Shown piece after piece: positions 9,906 to 21,900 of a DNA stretch of 46,219 nucleotides. The DNA lies in NCBI GenBank assembly GCA_032718475.1, contig JAUCBJ010001637.1:1-46219 (forward strand), written 5' to 3'. Every line of letters begins with the position of its first letter. Positions within the stretch are counted from its first letter, which is position 1. The stretch comes from Nemertoderma westbladi (taxonomy: Eukaryota > Xenacoelomorpha > Nemertodermatida > Nemertodermatidae). A program made the position numbers and the translations under genes. A model generated the notes under the pieces. The model searched no databases and was not told the origin of the DNA. It saw nothing but the letters and a program-made list of their open reading frames with translations.

Positions 9906-12900
9906 GTGGGTGGTTTGGTTACTGGTTAGGCTGTTAGGTCAGTAGGTTGCCCAACTTCTTAGGCCTAGGCTAGCGCTAGGCCTACTGCTGTACTGCAGTA
10001 CTGTCAGCAGGTAGGCAGGTCAGACTGTATTTGTAGTAGATATACCGTCTGACCGTGTACCGGTACAGCTCATGCTGACATACATAGTGTAATGCTGTAA
10101 TGATAGTTATTCATACATAAACAAAATGTTCTAGAACATGGACGGTTGATTTATTAAATAGAATACCGGTATGCCTGTCTGCCTTTAGCAGAGGCAAATA
10201 CATGCAACCTTTGAACGCCCATATGTATCTGTATCTCAGCTTCCGTAATTTTCATCGTAATGTTGATTGTGTTACATACGGTAGGCCCTATTTGGCAGTT
10301 TGGGGGATTGATACTTTGGGGACCGTCCCTTGAAACTCTTATATATATATAGCCTATAGGCCTACCCTAAATATATATAGGGGCCTACCGCTTATATTTT
10401 ATGTAGCACTTTTTACAATTTTTTTCATAAGTGTTTTTTACTGTCTGACCTAGAAAAGCCTGCCTCTGTAACCTGCTCCTTTCCCTCATTTGGAAAAGTG
10501 GTCGTTTATTGTTTTTTATTGTTTTGGTTAGAAAGGCATGCCTCTGTAACCTGCTCCTTTCCCTCTGTTTATTTAGATTACGACTTACACGAGGCGACTC
10601 GCAGACAAGAGGAGGACATTCATAACGAAATCGTTTCTACGAGTTTATTAATAAACGGACAGGTGGAATCCTTGGAGAAACTCAAAACAGAGTACATCGG
10701 AGGCGATCCCATATTTATTAACACAATCGACGTATGTATTAGTTAGATGGGGTATTAGTTAGATTGGGTATTAGTTAGATTGGGTATTAGTTAGATTGGG
10801 TATGGGATAGGTATTAGTTAGATGGGGTATTAGTTAGATTGGGTATGGGATAGGTATTAGTTAGATCGGTATTAGTTAGATGGGGTATTAGTTAGATTGG
10901 GTATTAGTTAGATCGGTATTAGTTAGATCGGTATTAGTTAGATTGGGTATTAGTTAGATCGGTATTAGTTAGATTGGGTATGGGATGGGTATTAGTTAGA
11001 TTGGGTACCGGTATGGGATAGGTATTAGTTAGATCGGTATTAGTTAGATTGGGTATTAATTAGATTGGGTATTAGTTAGATTGGGTATTAGTAGATTGGG
11101 TATTAGTAGATTGGGTATTAGTTAGATTGGGTATTAGTTAGATTGGGTATTAGTTAGATTGGGTATTAGTTAGATTGGGTATGGGAATTGGATGGGTATT
11201 AGTTAGATCGGTATTAGTTAGATTGGGTATTAATTAGATTGGGTATTAGTTAGATTGGGTATTAGTAGATTGGGTATTAGTAGATTGGGTATTAGTTAGA
11301 TTGGGTATTAGTTAGATTGGGTATTAGTTAGATTGGGTATTAGTTAGATTGGGTATGGGAATTGGATGGGTATTAGTTAGATCGGTATTAATTAGATCGG
11401 GTATTAGTTAGATCGGGTATTAGTTAGATTCGGTATTAGTTAGATTGGGTATTAGTTAGATTGGGTATGGGTATATATTAGTTAGATCGGTTTTAATTCG
11501 ATTTGGGTATGGGATGGGTATTAGTTAGATTGGATACCGGTATGGGTATATCGGTATTAGTTAGATTGGTATTAGTTAGATTGGTATTAATTAGATTGGG
11601 TATTAGTTAGATTGGGTATTAGTAGATTGGGTATTAGTAGATTGGGTATTAGTTAGATCGGTATTAATTCGATTTGGGTATGGGATGGGTATTAGTTAGG
11701 ATTGGGTATTAGTTAGAGTCAAGCCCTGGAGGTCTCGTGATTAATAAGGTTATATCACAGTATCACAATGTATTTATACATGGTACAAAGCCAATAAGCA
11801 AGCTACGGTATACACCAATATACTATTAAAGGGTGACCGTTAGCAGTGCAGTACAAGCACTAAATATTTATACATGCAGGGTCTGACAGTACAGTATATC
11901 TGGTAGAATAAAGTAGGTCTAGCTCAGTCTAGGGTCCCCTATAGATCTCGGATCTCCATAGTTAGATTGGGTAATGGGTATGTGTATTAGTTTGGGTATT
12001 ATTTAGATTAGGTCGTAGTTATATCGGGTACTAGTTAGATCGACTAATATAGTTGATTAGTTATTCTAAACTAAACTAAGCCTCAAAAGGTGTATTGACT
12101 ATATTTCACGAATCAACCTTATGCGCAGACTACCTGAAGACCCGAATAATTAATTATATATAACTTGTATTCCAGACCGTTATGAGGATCTACCCATGCA
12201 TGCGTCGTTCCCGTGGGGATGGCAACTGTTTCTTCCGTTCATTTTCCTTCGCTTACTTCGAGCGGCTCATCGGGAATCCGGACCCGGAAGAGTTCGAGAG
12301 ATTCTACGGCGTCATCGAGAAATCACTGGACGAACTGGTCGTGTTGGGATTCCCGAGGTTCACCTGCGAGGACTTCTACTCAACGGTGAGTTAGTGTAAT
12401 GAGTTCAACTCAACGGTGAGTTAGTGTAAGGACTTCTACTCAACGGTGAGTTAGTGTAAGGAGTTCCAACGGTGAGTTAGTGTAAGGAGTTCTACTCAAC
12501 GGTGAGTTAGTGTAAGGACTTCTACTCAACGGTGAGTTAGTGTAAGGAGTTCAACTCAACGGTGAGTTAGTGTAAGGAGTTTAACTTAACGGTGAGTTAG
12601 TGTAAGGACTTCTACTCAACGGTGAGTTAGTGTAAGGAGTTCTACGCAACGGTGAGTTAGTGTAAGGAGTTCTACTCAACGGTGAGTTAGTGTAAGGAGT
12701 TCTACTCAACGGTGAGTTAGTGTAAAGAGTTATACTCAACGGTGAGTTAGTGTAAGGAGTTCAACTCAACGGTGAGTTAGTGTAAGGAGTTCTACTCAAC
12801 GGTGAGTTAGTGTAAGGAGTTCAACTTAACGGTGAGTTAGTGTAAGGAGTTCAACTCAACGGTGAGTTAGTGTAAGGAGTTCAACTCAACGGTGAGTTAG

Positions 12901-15900
12901 TGTAAAGAGTTATACTCAACGGTAAGTTAGTGTAAGGAGTTCTACTTAACGGTGAGTTAGTGTAAGAACTTCTACTCAACGGTGAGTTAGTGTAAGGAGA
13001 AACTCAACGGTGAGTTACTGTAAGGAGTACTACTCAAACGGTGAGTTAGTGTAAGAACTTATACTCAACGGTGAGTTAGTGTAAGGAGTTCTACTCAACG
13101 GTGAGTTAGTGTAAAGAGTTCTACTAAACGGTGAGTTAGTGTAAGGAGTTCTACTCACGGTGAGTTAGTGTATGGAGTTCTACTCAACGGTGAGTTAGTG
13201 TAAAGAGTTCTACTAAACGGTGAGTTAGTGTAAGGAGTTCTACTCACGGTGAGTTAGTGTATGGAGTTCTACTTAACGGTGAGTTAGTGTAAGGAGTTCT
13301 ACTCAACGGTGAGTTACTGTAAGGACTTCTACTCAACGGTGAGTTAGTGTAAGAACTTATACTCAACGGTGAGTTAGTGTAAAGAGTTCTACTAAACGGC
13401 GAGTTAGTGTAAGGAGTTCTACTCACGGTGAGTTAGTGTATGGAGTTCTACTTAACGGTGAGTTAGTGTAAGGAGTTCTACTCAACGGTGAGTTAGTGTA
13501 GGGAGTTCTACTCAACGGTGAGTTAGTGTAAGGAGTTCTACTCAACGGTGAGTTAGTGTAAGAACTTCTACTCAACGGTGAGTTAGTGTAAGGAGTTCTA
13601 CTAAACGGTGAGTTAGTGTAAGGAGTTCTACTCAACGGTGAGTTAGTGTAAGGAGTTCTACTCAACGGTGAGTTAGTGTAAGAACTTCTACTCAACGGTG
13701 AGTTAGTGTAAGGAGTTCTACTAAACGGTGAGTTAGTGTAAGGAGTTCTACTCACGGTGAGTTAGTGTATGGAGTTCTACTTAACGGTGAGTTAGTGTAA
13801 GGAGTTCTACTCAACGGTGAGTTAGTGTAAGGAGTTCTACTTAACGGTGAGTTAGTGTAAGGAGTTTTACTCGACGGTGAGTTAGTGTAAGGAGTTCTAC
13901 TTAACGGTGAGTTAGTGTAAGGAGTTCTACTCGACGGTGAGTTAGTGTAAGGAGTTCTACTTAACGGTGAGTTAGTATAAGGAGTTCTACTCAACGGTGA
14001 GTTAGTGTAAGGAGTTTAACTCAACGGTGAGTTAGTGTAAGGAGTTCTACTCAACGGTGAGTTAGTGTAAGGAGTTCAACTCAACGGTGAGTTAGTGTAA
14101 GGAGTTCTACTCACGGTGAGTTAGTGTAAGGAGTTCTACTCAACGATGAGAAGGACTTCTACTCAACGGTGAATTAGTGTAAGGAGTTCTACTCAACGGT
14201 GAGTTAGTGTAAGGAGTTCTACTCAACGGTGAGTTAGTGTAGGAATTCTCCTAAATGGTGAGGTAAGGAGTTCTACTCGAGGGTGAGTTAGTGTAAGGAC
14301 TTCTACTCAACGGTGAGTTAGTGTAAGAACTTCTACTCAACGGTGAGTTAGTGTAAGGAGTTCTACTCAACGGTGAGTTAGTATATTAATTCTACTTAAC
14401 GGTGAGTTAGTGTAAGGAGTTTTACTCAACGGTGAGTTAGTGTAAGGAGTTCTACTCAAAGGTGAGTTAGTGTAGGAATTCTACTCAACGGTGAGTTAGT
14501 GTAAGGACTTCTACTCAACGGTGAGTTAGTGTAAGAACTTCTACTCAACGGTGAGTTAGTGTAAGGAGTTCAACTCAACGGTGAGTTAGTGTAAGGAGTT
14601 CTACTCAAAGGTGAGTTAGTGTGGTGAGTTATTGTAAGGAGTTCTACTCAACGGTGAGTTAGTGTAAGGACTTCTACTCAACGGTGAGTTAGTGTAAGGA
14701 GTTCTACTCAACGGTGAGTTAGTGTAAGGACTTCTACTCAACGGTGAGTTAGTGTAAGGAGTTCTACTCAACGGTGAGTTAGTTTAAGGAGTTCTACTCA
14801 ACGGTGAGTTAGTGTAAGGAGTTCTACTCAACAATGACTTTGTGTAAGGAGTTCTACTCAACGGTGAGTTAGTGTAAGGAATTCTGCTCAACGGTGAGTT
14901 AGTGTAAAGAGTTCTACTTAACGGTGAGTTAGTGTAAGGAGTTCTACTCAACGGTGCGTTAGTGTAAGGAATTCTACTCAACGGTGAGTTAGTGTAAGGA
15001 GTTATACTCAACGGTGAGTTAGTGTAAGGAGTTCTAAACAACGGTGAGTTAGTGTAAGGAGTTCCAACGGTGAATTAGTGTAAGGAGTTCTACTCAACGG
15101 TGAGTTAATGTAAAGAGTTCTACTCAACGGTGAGTTAGTGTAAGGAGTTCTACTCAACGGTGAGTTAATGTAAGGAGTTCTACTCAACGGTGAGTTAGTG
15201 TAAGGAGTTATACTCAACGGTGAGTTAGTGTAAGGAGTTCTAAACAACGGTGAGTTAGTGTAAGGAGTTCCAACGGTGAATTAGTGTAAGGAGTTCTACT
15301 CAACGGTGAGTTAATGTAAAGAGTTCTACTCAACGGTGAGTTAGTGTAAGGAGTTCTACTCAACGGTGAGTTAATGTAAGGAGTTCTACTCAACGGTGAG
15401 TTAGTGTAAGGAGTTCTACTCAACGATGAGTTAATGTAAAGAGTTCTACTCAACGGTGAGTTAGTGTAAGGAGTTCTACTCAACGGTGAGTTAATGTAAG
15501 GAGTTCTACTCAACGGTGAGTTAGTGTAAGAACTTCTACTCAACGGTGAGTTAATGTAAGGAGTTCCAACGGTGAGTTATTGTATGGAGTTCTACTCAAC
15601 GGTGAGTTAGTATAAGGACTTCTAATCAACGGTGAGTTAGTGTAAGGAGTTCTACTCAACGATGAGAAGGACTTCTACTCAACGGTGAATTAGTGTAAGG
15701 AGTTCTACTCAACGGTGAGTTAATGTAAAGAGTTCTACTCAACGGTGAGTTAGTGTAAGGAGTTCTACTCAACGGTGAGTTAATGTAAGGAGTTCTACTC
15801 AACGGTGAGTTAGTGTAAGAACTTCTACTCAACGGTGAGTTAATGTAAGGAGTTCCAACGGTGAGTTATTGTATGGAGTTCTACTCAACGGTTTGTTAGT

Positions 15901-18900
15901 ATAAGGACTTCTAATCAACGGTGAGTTAGTGTAAGGAGTTCTACTCAACGATGAGAAGGACTTCTACTCAACGGTGAATTAGTGTAAGGAGTTCTACTCA
16001 ACGGTGAGTTAATGTAAAGAGTTCTACTCAACGGTGAGTTAGTGTAAGGAGTTCTACTCAACGGTGAGTTAATGTAAGGAGTTCTACTCAACGGTGAGTT
16101 AGTGTAAGAACTTCTACTCAACGGTGAGTTAATGTAAGGAGTTCCAACGGTGAGTTATTGTATGGAGTTCTACTCAACGGTGAGTTAGTATAAGGACTTC
16201 TAATCAACGGTGAGTTAGTGTAAGGAGTTCTACTCAACGATGAGAAGGACTTCTACTCAACGGTGAATTAGTGTAAGGAGTTCTACTCAACGGTGAGTTA
16301 ATGTAAAGAGTTCTACTCAACGGTGAGTTAGTGTAAGAACTTCTACTCAACGGTGAGTTAATGTAAGGAGTTCTACTCAACGGTGAGTTAGTGTAAGAAC
16401 TTCTACTCAACGGTGAGTTAATGTAAGGAGTTCCAACGGTGAGTTATTGTATGGAGTTCTACTCAACGGTGAGTTAGTATAAGGACTTCTAATCAACGGT
16501 GAGTTAGTGTAAGGAGTTCTACTCAACGATGAGAAGGACTTCTACTCAACGGTGAATTAGTGTAAGGAGTTCTACTCAACGGTGAGTTAATGTAAAGAGT
16601 TCTACTCAACGGTGAGTTAGTGTAAGAACTTCTACTCAACGGTGAGTTAATGTAAGGAGTTCTACTCAACGGTGAGTTAGTGTAAGAACTTCTACTCAAC
16701 GGTGAGTTAATGTAAGGAGTTCTACTCAACGGTGGATTAGTGTAAGGACTTCTACTCAACGGTGAGTTAATGTAAGGAGTTCCAACGATGAGTTAATGTA
16801 AGGAGTTCCAACGGTGAGTTAATGTAAGGAGTTCAACTCAACGGTGAGTTAGTGTAAGGAGTTCCAACGGTGAGTTAATGTAAGGAGTTCTACTCAACGG
16901 TGAGTTAATGTAAGGAGTTCCAACGGTGAGTTAGTGTAAGGAGTTCAACTCAACGGTGAGTTAGTGTAAGGAGTTCTACTCAACGGTGAGTTAGTGTATG
17001 GAGTTCTACTCAACGGTGAGTTAGTGTAAGAACTTCTACTCAACGGTGAGTTAATGTAAGGAGTTCCAACGGTGAGTTAATGTAAGGAGTTCTACTCAAC
17101 GGTGAGTTAGTGTAAGAACTTCTACTCAACGGTGAGTTAATGTAAGGAGTTCCAACGGTGAGTTAATGTAAGGAGTTCTACTCAACGGTGAGTTAGTGTA
17201 AGGAGTTCCAACGGTGAGTTAATGTAAGGAGTTCTACTCAACGGTGAGTTAATGTAAAGAGTTCTACTCAACGGTGAGTTAGTGTAAGAACTTCTACTCA
17301 ACGGTGAGTTAATATAAGGAGTTCTACTCAACGGTGAGTTAGTGTAAGGAGTTCCAACGGTGAGTTAATGTAAGGAGTTCTACTCAACGGTGAGTTAATG
17401 TAAGGAGTTCCAACGATGAGTTAATGTAAGGAGTTCCAACGGTGAGTTAATGTAAGGAGTTCAACTCAACGGTGAGTTACTGTAAGGAGTTCTACTCAAC
17501 GGTGAGTTAATGTAAGGAGTTCTACTCAACGGTGAGTTAGTGTAAGAACTTCTACTCAACGGTGAGTTAATGTAAGGAGTTCCAACGGTGAGTTAATGTA
17601 AGGAGTTCTACTCAACGGTGAGTTAGTGTACGAACTTCTACTCAACGGTGAGTTAATGTAAGGAGTTCCAACGGTGAGTTAATGTAAGGAGTTCTACTCA
17701 ACGGTGAGTTAGTGTAAGGAGTTCCAACGGTGAGTTAATGTAAGGAGTTCTACTCAACGGTGAGTTAATGTAAAGAGTTCTACTCAACGGTGAGTTAGTG
17801 TAAGAACTTCTACTCAACGGTGAGTTAATATAAGGAGTTCTACTCAACGGTGAGTTAGTGTAAGGAGTTCCAACGGTGAGTTAATGTAAGGAGTTCTACT
17901 CAACGGTGAGTTAATGTAAGGAGTTCCAACGATGAGTTAATGTAAGGAGTTCCAACGGTGAGTTAATGTAAGGAGTTCAACTCAACGGTGAGTTAGTGTA
18001 AGGAGTTCTACTCAACGGTGAGTTAATGTAAGGAGTTCCAACGGTGAGTTAGTGTAAGGAGTTCAACTCAACGGTGAGTTACTGTAAGGAGTTCTACTCA
18101 ACGGTGAGTTAATGTAAGGAGTTCTACTCAACGGTGAGTTAGTGTAAGGAGTTCAACTCAACGGTGAGTTACTGTAAGGAGTTCTACTCAACGGTGAGTT
18201 AATGTAAGGAGTTCTACTCAACGGTGAGTTAGTGTAAGAACTTCTACTCAACGGTGAGTTAATGTAAGGAGTTCCAACGGTGAGTTAGTGTAAGGAGTTC
18301 AACTCAACGGTGAGTTACTGTAAGGAGTTCTACTCAACGGTGAGTTAATGTAAGGAGTTCTACTCAACGGTGAGTTAGTGTAAGGAGTTCAACTCAACGG
18401 TGAGTTACTGTAAGGAGTTCTACTCAACGGTGAGTTAATGTAAGGAGTTCAACTCAACGGTGAGTTAGTGTAAGGAGTTCTACTCAACGGTGAGTTAATG
18501 TAAGGAGTTCCAACGGTGAGTTAGTGTAAGGAGTTCAACTCAACGGTGAGTTACTGTAAGGAGTTCTACTCAACGGTGAGTTAATGTAAGGAGTTCTACT
18601 CAACGGTGAGTTAGTGTAAGAACTTCTACTCAACGGTGAGTTAATGTAAGGAGTTCCAACGGTGAGTTAATGTAAGGAGTTCCAACGGTGAGTTAATGTA
18701 AGGAGTTCCAACGGTGAGTTAATGTAAGGAGTTCTACTCAACGGTGAGTTAGTGTAAGAACTTCTACTCAACGGTGAGTTAATGTAAGGAGTTCTACTCA
18801 ACGGTGAGTTAGTGTAAGGAGTTCCAACGGTGAGTTAATGTAAGGAGTTCTACTCAACGGTGAGTTAATGTAAAGAGTTCTACTCAACGGTGAGTTAGTG

Positions 18901-21900
18901 TAAGAACTTCTACTCAACGGTGAGTTAATATAAGGAGTTCTACTCAACGGTGAGTTAGTGTAAGAACTTCTACTCAACGGTGAGTTAATGTAAGGAGTTC
19001 CAACGGTGAGTTAATGTAAGGAGTTCTACTCAACGGTGAGTTAGTGTAAGAACTTCTACTCAACGGTGAGTTAATGTAAGGAGTTCCAACGGTGAGTTAA
19101 TGTAAGGAGTTCTACTCAACGGTGAGTTAGTGTAAGAACTTCTACTCAACGGTGAGTTAATGTAAGGAGTTCCAACGGTGAATTAATGTAAGGAGTTCTA
19201 CTCAACGGTGAGTTAGTGTAAGAACTTCTACTCAACGGTGAGTTAATGTAAGGAGTTCTACTCAACGGTGAGTTAGTGTAAGAACTTCTACTCAACGGTG
19301 AGTTAATGTAAGGAGTTCCAACGGTGAGTTAATGTAAGGAGTTCTACTCAACGGTGAGTTACTGTAAGAACTTCTACTCAACGGTGAGTTACTGTAAGGA
19401 GTTCTACTCAACGGTGAGTTAGTGTAAGAACTTCTACTCAACGGTGAGTTAATGTAAGGAGTTCCAACGGTGAGTTATTGTATGGAGTTCTACTCAACGG
19501 TGAGTTAGTATAAGGACTTCTAATCAACGGTGAGTTAGTGTAAGGAGTTCTACTCAACGATGAGAAGGACTTCTACTCAACGGTGAAATAGTGTAAGGAG
19601 TTCTACTCAACGGTGAGTTAATGTAAAGAGTTCTACTCAACGGTGAGTTAGTGTAAGAACTTCTACTCAACGGTGAGTTAATGTAAAGAGTTCTACTCAA
19701 CGGTGAGTTAGTGTAAGAACTTCTACTCAACGGTGAGTTAATGTAAGGAGTTCTACTCAACGGTGAGTTAATGTAAGGAGTTCTACTCAACGGTGAGTTA
19801 ATGTAAGGAGTTCTACTCGTGAGTTAATGTAAGGAGTTCCAACGGTGAGTTAGTGTAAGGAGTTATACTTAACGGTGAGTTCGTGTAAGGACTTCTACTC
19901 AACGGTGAATTAGTGTAAGGAGTTCTACTCAACGGTGAGTTAGTGTAAGGAGTTCAACTCAACGGTGAGTTAGTGTAATGAGTTCAACGTAACGGTGAGT
20001 TAGTGTAAGGACTTCTACTCAACGGTGAGTTAGTGTAAGGAGTTCTACTAAACGGTGAGTTAGTATAAGAACTTCTACTCAACGGTGAGTTAGTGTAAGG
20101 AGTTCTACTCAACGGTGAGTTAGTGTAAGGAGTTCAACTTAACGGTGAGTTAGTGTAAGGACTTCTACTCAACGGTGAGTTAGTGTAAGGAGTTCTACTA
20201 AACGGTGAGTTAGTATAAGAACTTCTACTCAACGGTGAGTTAGTGTAAGGAGTTCTACTCAACGGTGAGTTAGTGTAAGGAGTTCAACTCAACGGTGAGT
20301 TAGTGTAAGGAGTTCAACTTAACGGTGAGTTAGTGTAAGGACTTCTACTCAACGGTGAGTTAGTGTAAGGAGTTCTACTAAACGGTGAGTTAGTGTAAGG
20401 AGTTCAACTCAACGGTGAGTTAGTGTAAGGAGTTCTACTCAACGGTGAGTTAGTGTAAGGAGTTCAACTCAACGGTGAGTTAGTGTAAGGACTTCTACTC
20501 AACGGTGAGTTAGTGTAAGGAGTTATACTCAACGGTGAGTTAGTGTAAGGACTTCTACTCAACGGTGAGATAGTGTAAGGAGTTCTACTCAACGGTGAGT
20601 TAATGTAAGGAGTTCTACACAACGGTGAGTTAGTGTAAGGAGTTCTACTCAACGGTGAGTTAGTGTAAGGAGTTCTACTCAACGGTGAGTTAGTGTAAGG
20701 AGTTCTACTCAACGGTGAGTTAGTGTAAGGAGTTCTACTCAACGGTGAGTTAATGTAAGGAGTTCCAACGGTGAGTTAGTGTAAGGAGTTCTACTCAACG
20801 GTGAGTTAGTGTAAGGAGTTCAACTCAACGGTGAGTTAATGTAAGGAGTTCTACTCAACGGTGAGTTGGTGTAAGGAGTTCTACTCAACGGTGAGTTAGT
20901 GTAAGGAGTTCTACTCAACGGTGAGTTAATGTAAGGAGTTCCAACGGTGAGTTAGTGTAAGGAGTTCTACTCAACGGTGAGTTAGTGTAAGGAGTGCAAC
21001 TCAACGGTGAGTTAGTGTAAGGACTTCTACTCAACGGTGAGTTAGTGTAAGGAGTTCTACTCAACGGTGAGTTAGTGTAAGGAGTTCTACTTAACGGTGA
21101 GTTAGTGTAAGGATTTCTACTCAACGGTGAGTTAGTGTAAGGAGTTCAACTTAACGGTGAGTTAGTGTAAGGACTTCTACTCAACGGTGAGTTAATGTAA
21201 GGAGTTCAACTCAACGGTGAGTTAGTGTAAGGAGTTCTACTCAACGGTGAGTTAGTGTACGGACTTCTACTCAACGGTGAGTTAGTGTAAGGAGTTCAAC
21301 TCAACGGTGAGTTAGTGTAAGGAGTTCAACTTAACGGTGAGTTAGTGTAAGGAGTTCAACTTAACGGTGAGTTAGTGTAAGGTGTTCAACTCAACGATGA
21401 GTTAATGTAAGGAGTTCCAACTGTGAGTTAGTGTAAGGACTTCTACTCAACGGTGAGTTAGTGTAAGGAGTTCTACTCAACGGTGAGTTAGTGTACGGAC
21501 TTCTACTCAACGGTGAGTTAGTGTAAGGAGTTCTACTCAACGGTGAGTTAGTGTACGGACTTCTACTCAACGGTGAGTTAGTGTAAGGAGTTCAACTCAA
21601 CGGTGAGTTAGTGTAAGGAGTTCAACTTAACGGTGAGTTAGTGTAAGGAGTTCAACTTAACGGTGAGTTAGTGTAAGGAGTTCTACTCAACAGTGAGTTA
21701 ATGTAAGGAGTTATACTCAACGGTGAGTTAGTGTAAGGAGTTCTACTCAACGGTGAGTTAGTGTAAGGAGTTCCAACGGTGAGTTAGTGTAAGGAGTTCA
21801 ACTCAACGGCGAGTTAGTGTAAGGAGTTCAACTCAACGGTGAGTTAATGTAAGGAGTTCCAACGGTGAGTTAGTGTAAGGACTTCTACTCAACGGTGAGT

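Larger units (their letters stand above)
10732..12175 (+). other. Otubain intron 2 (1444 bp)
   Basis: GTATGT donor, 'cttgtattccag' acceptor. About two-thirds is a 15-16-bp minisatellite that begins right at the donor. This is followed by a ~240-bp non-repeat insert, a degraded repeat remnant and about 130 bp of unique sequence before exon 3. Confidence 0.85.

Noticed and set aside
10736-11716. Interstitial telomeric repeat, because of TTAG and GGGT words
   Set aside because: The unit is 15-16 bp and matches the intron's own first bases; no run of TTAGGG or TTAGG is present.
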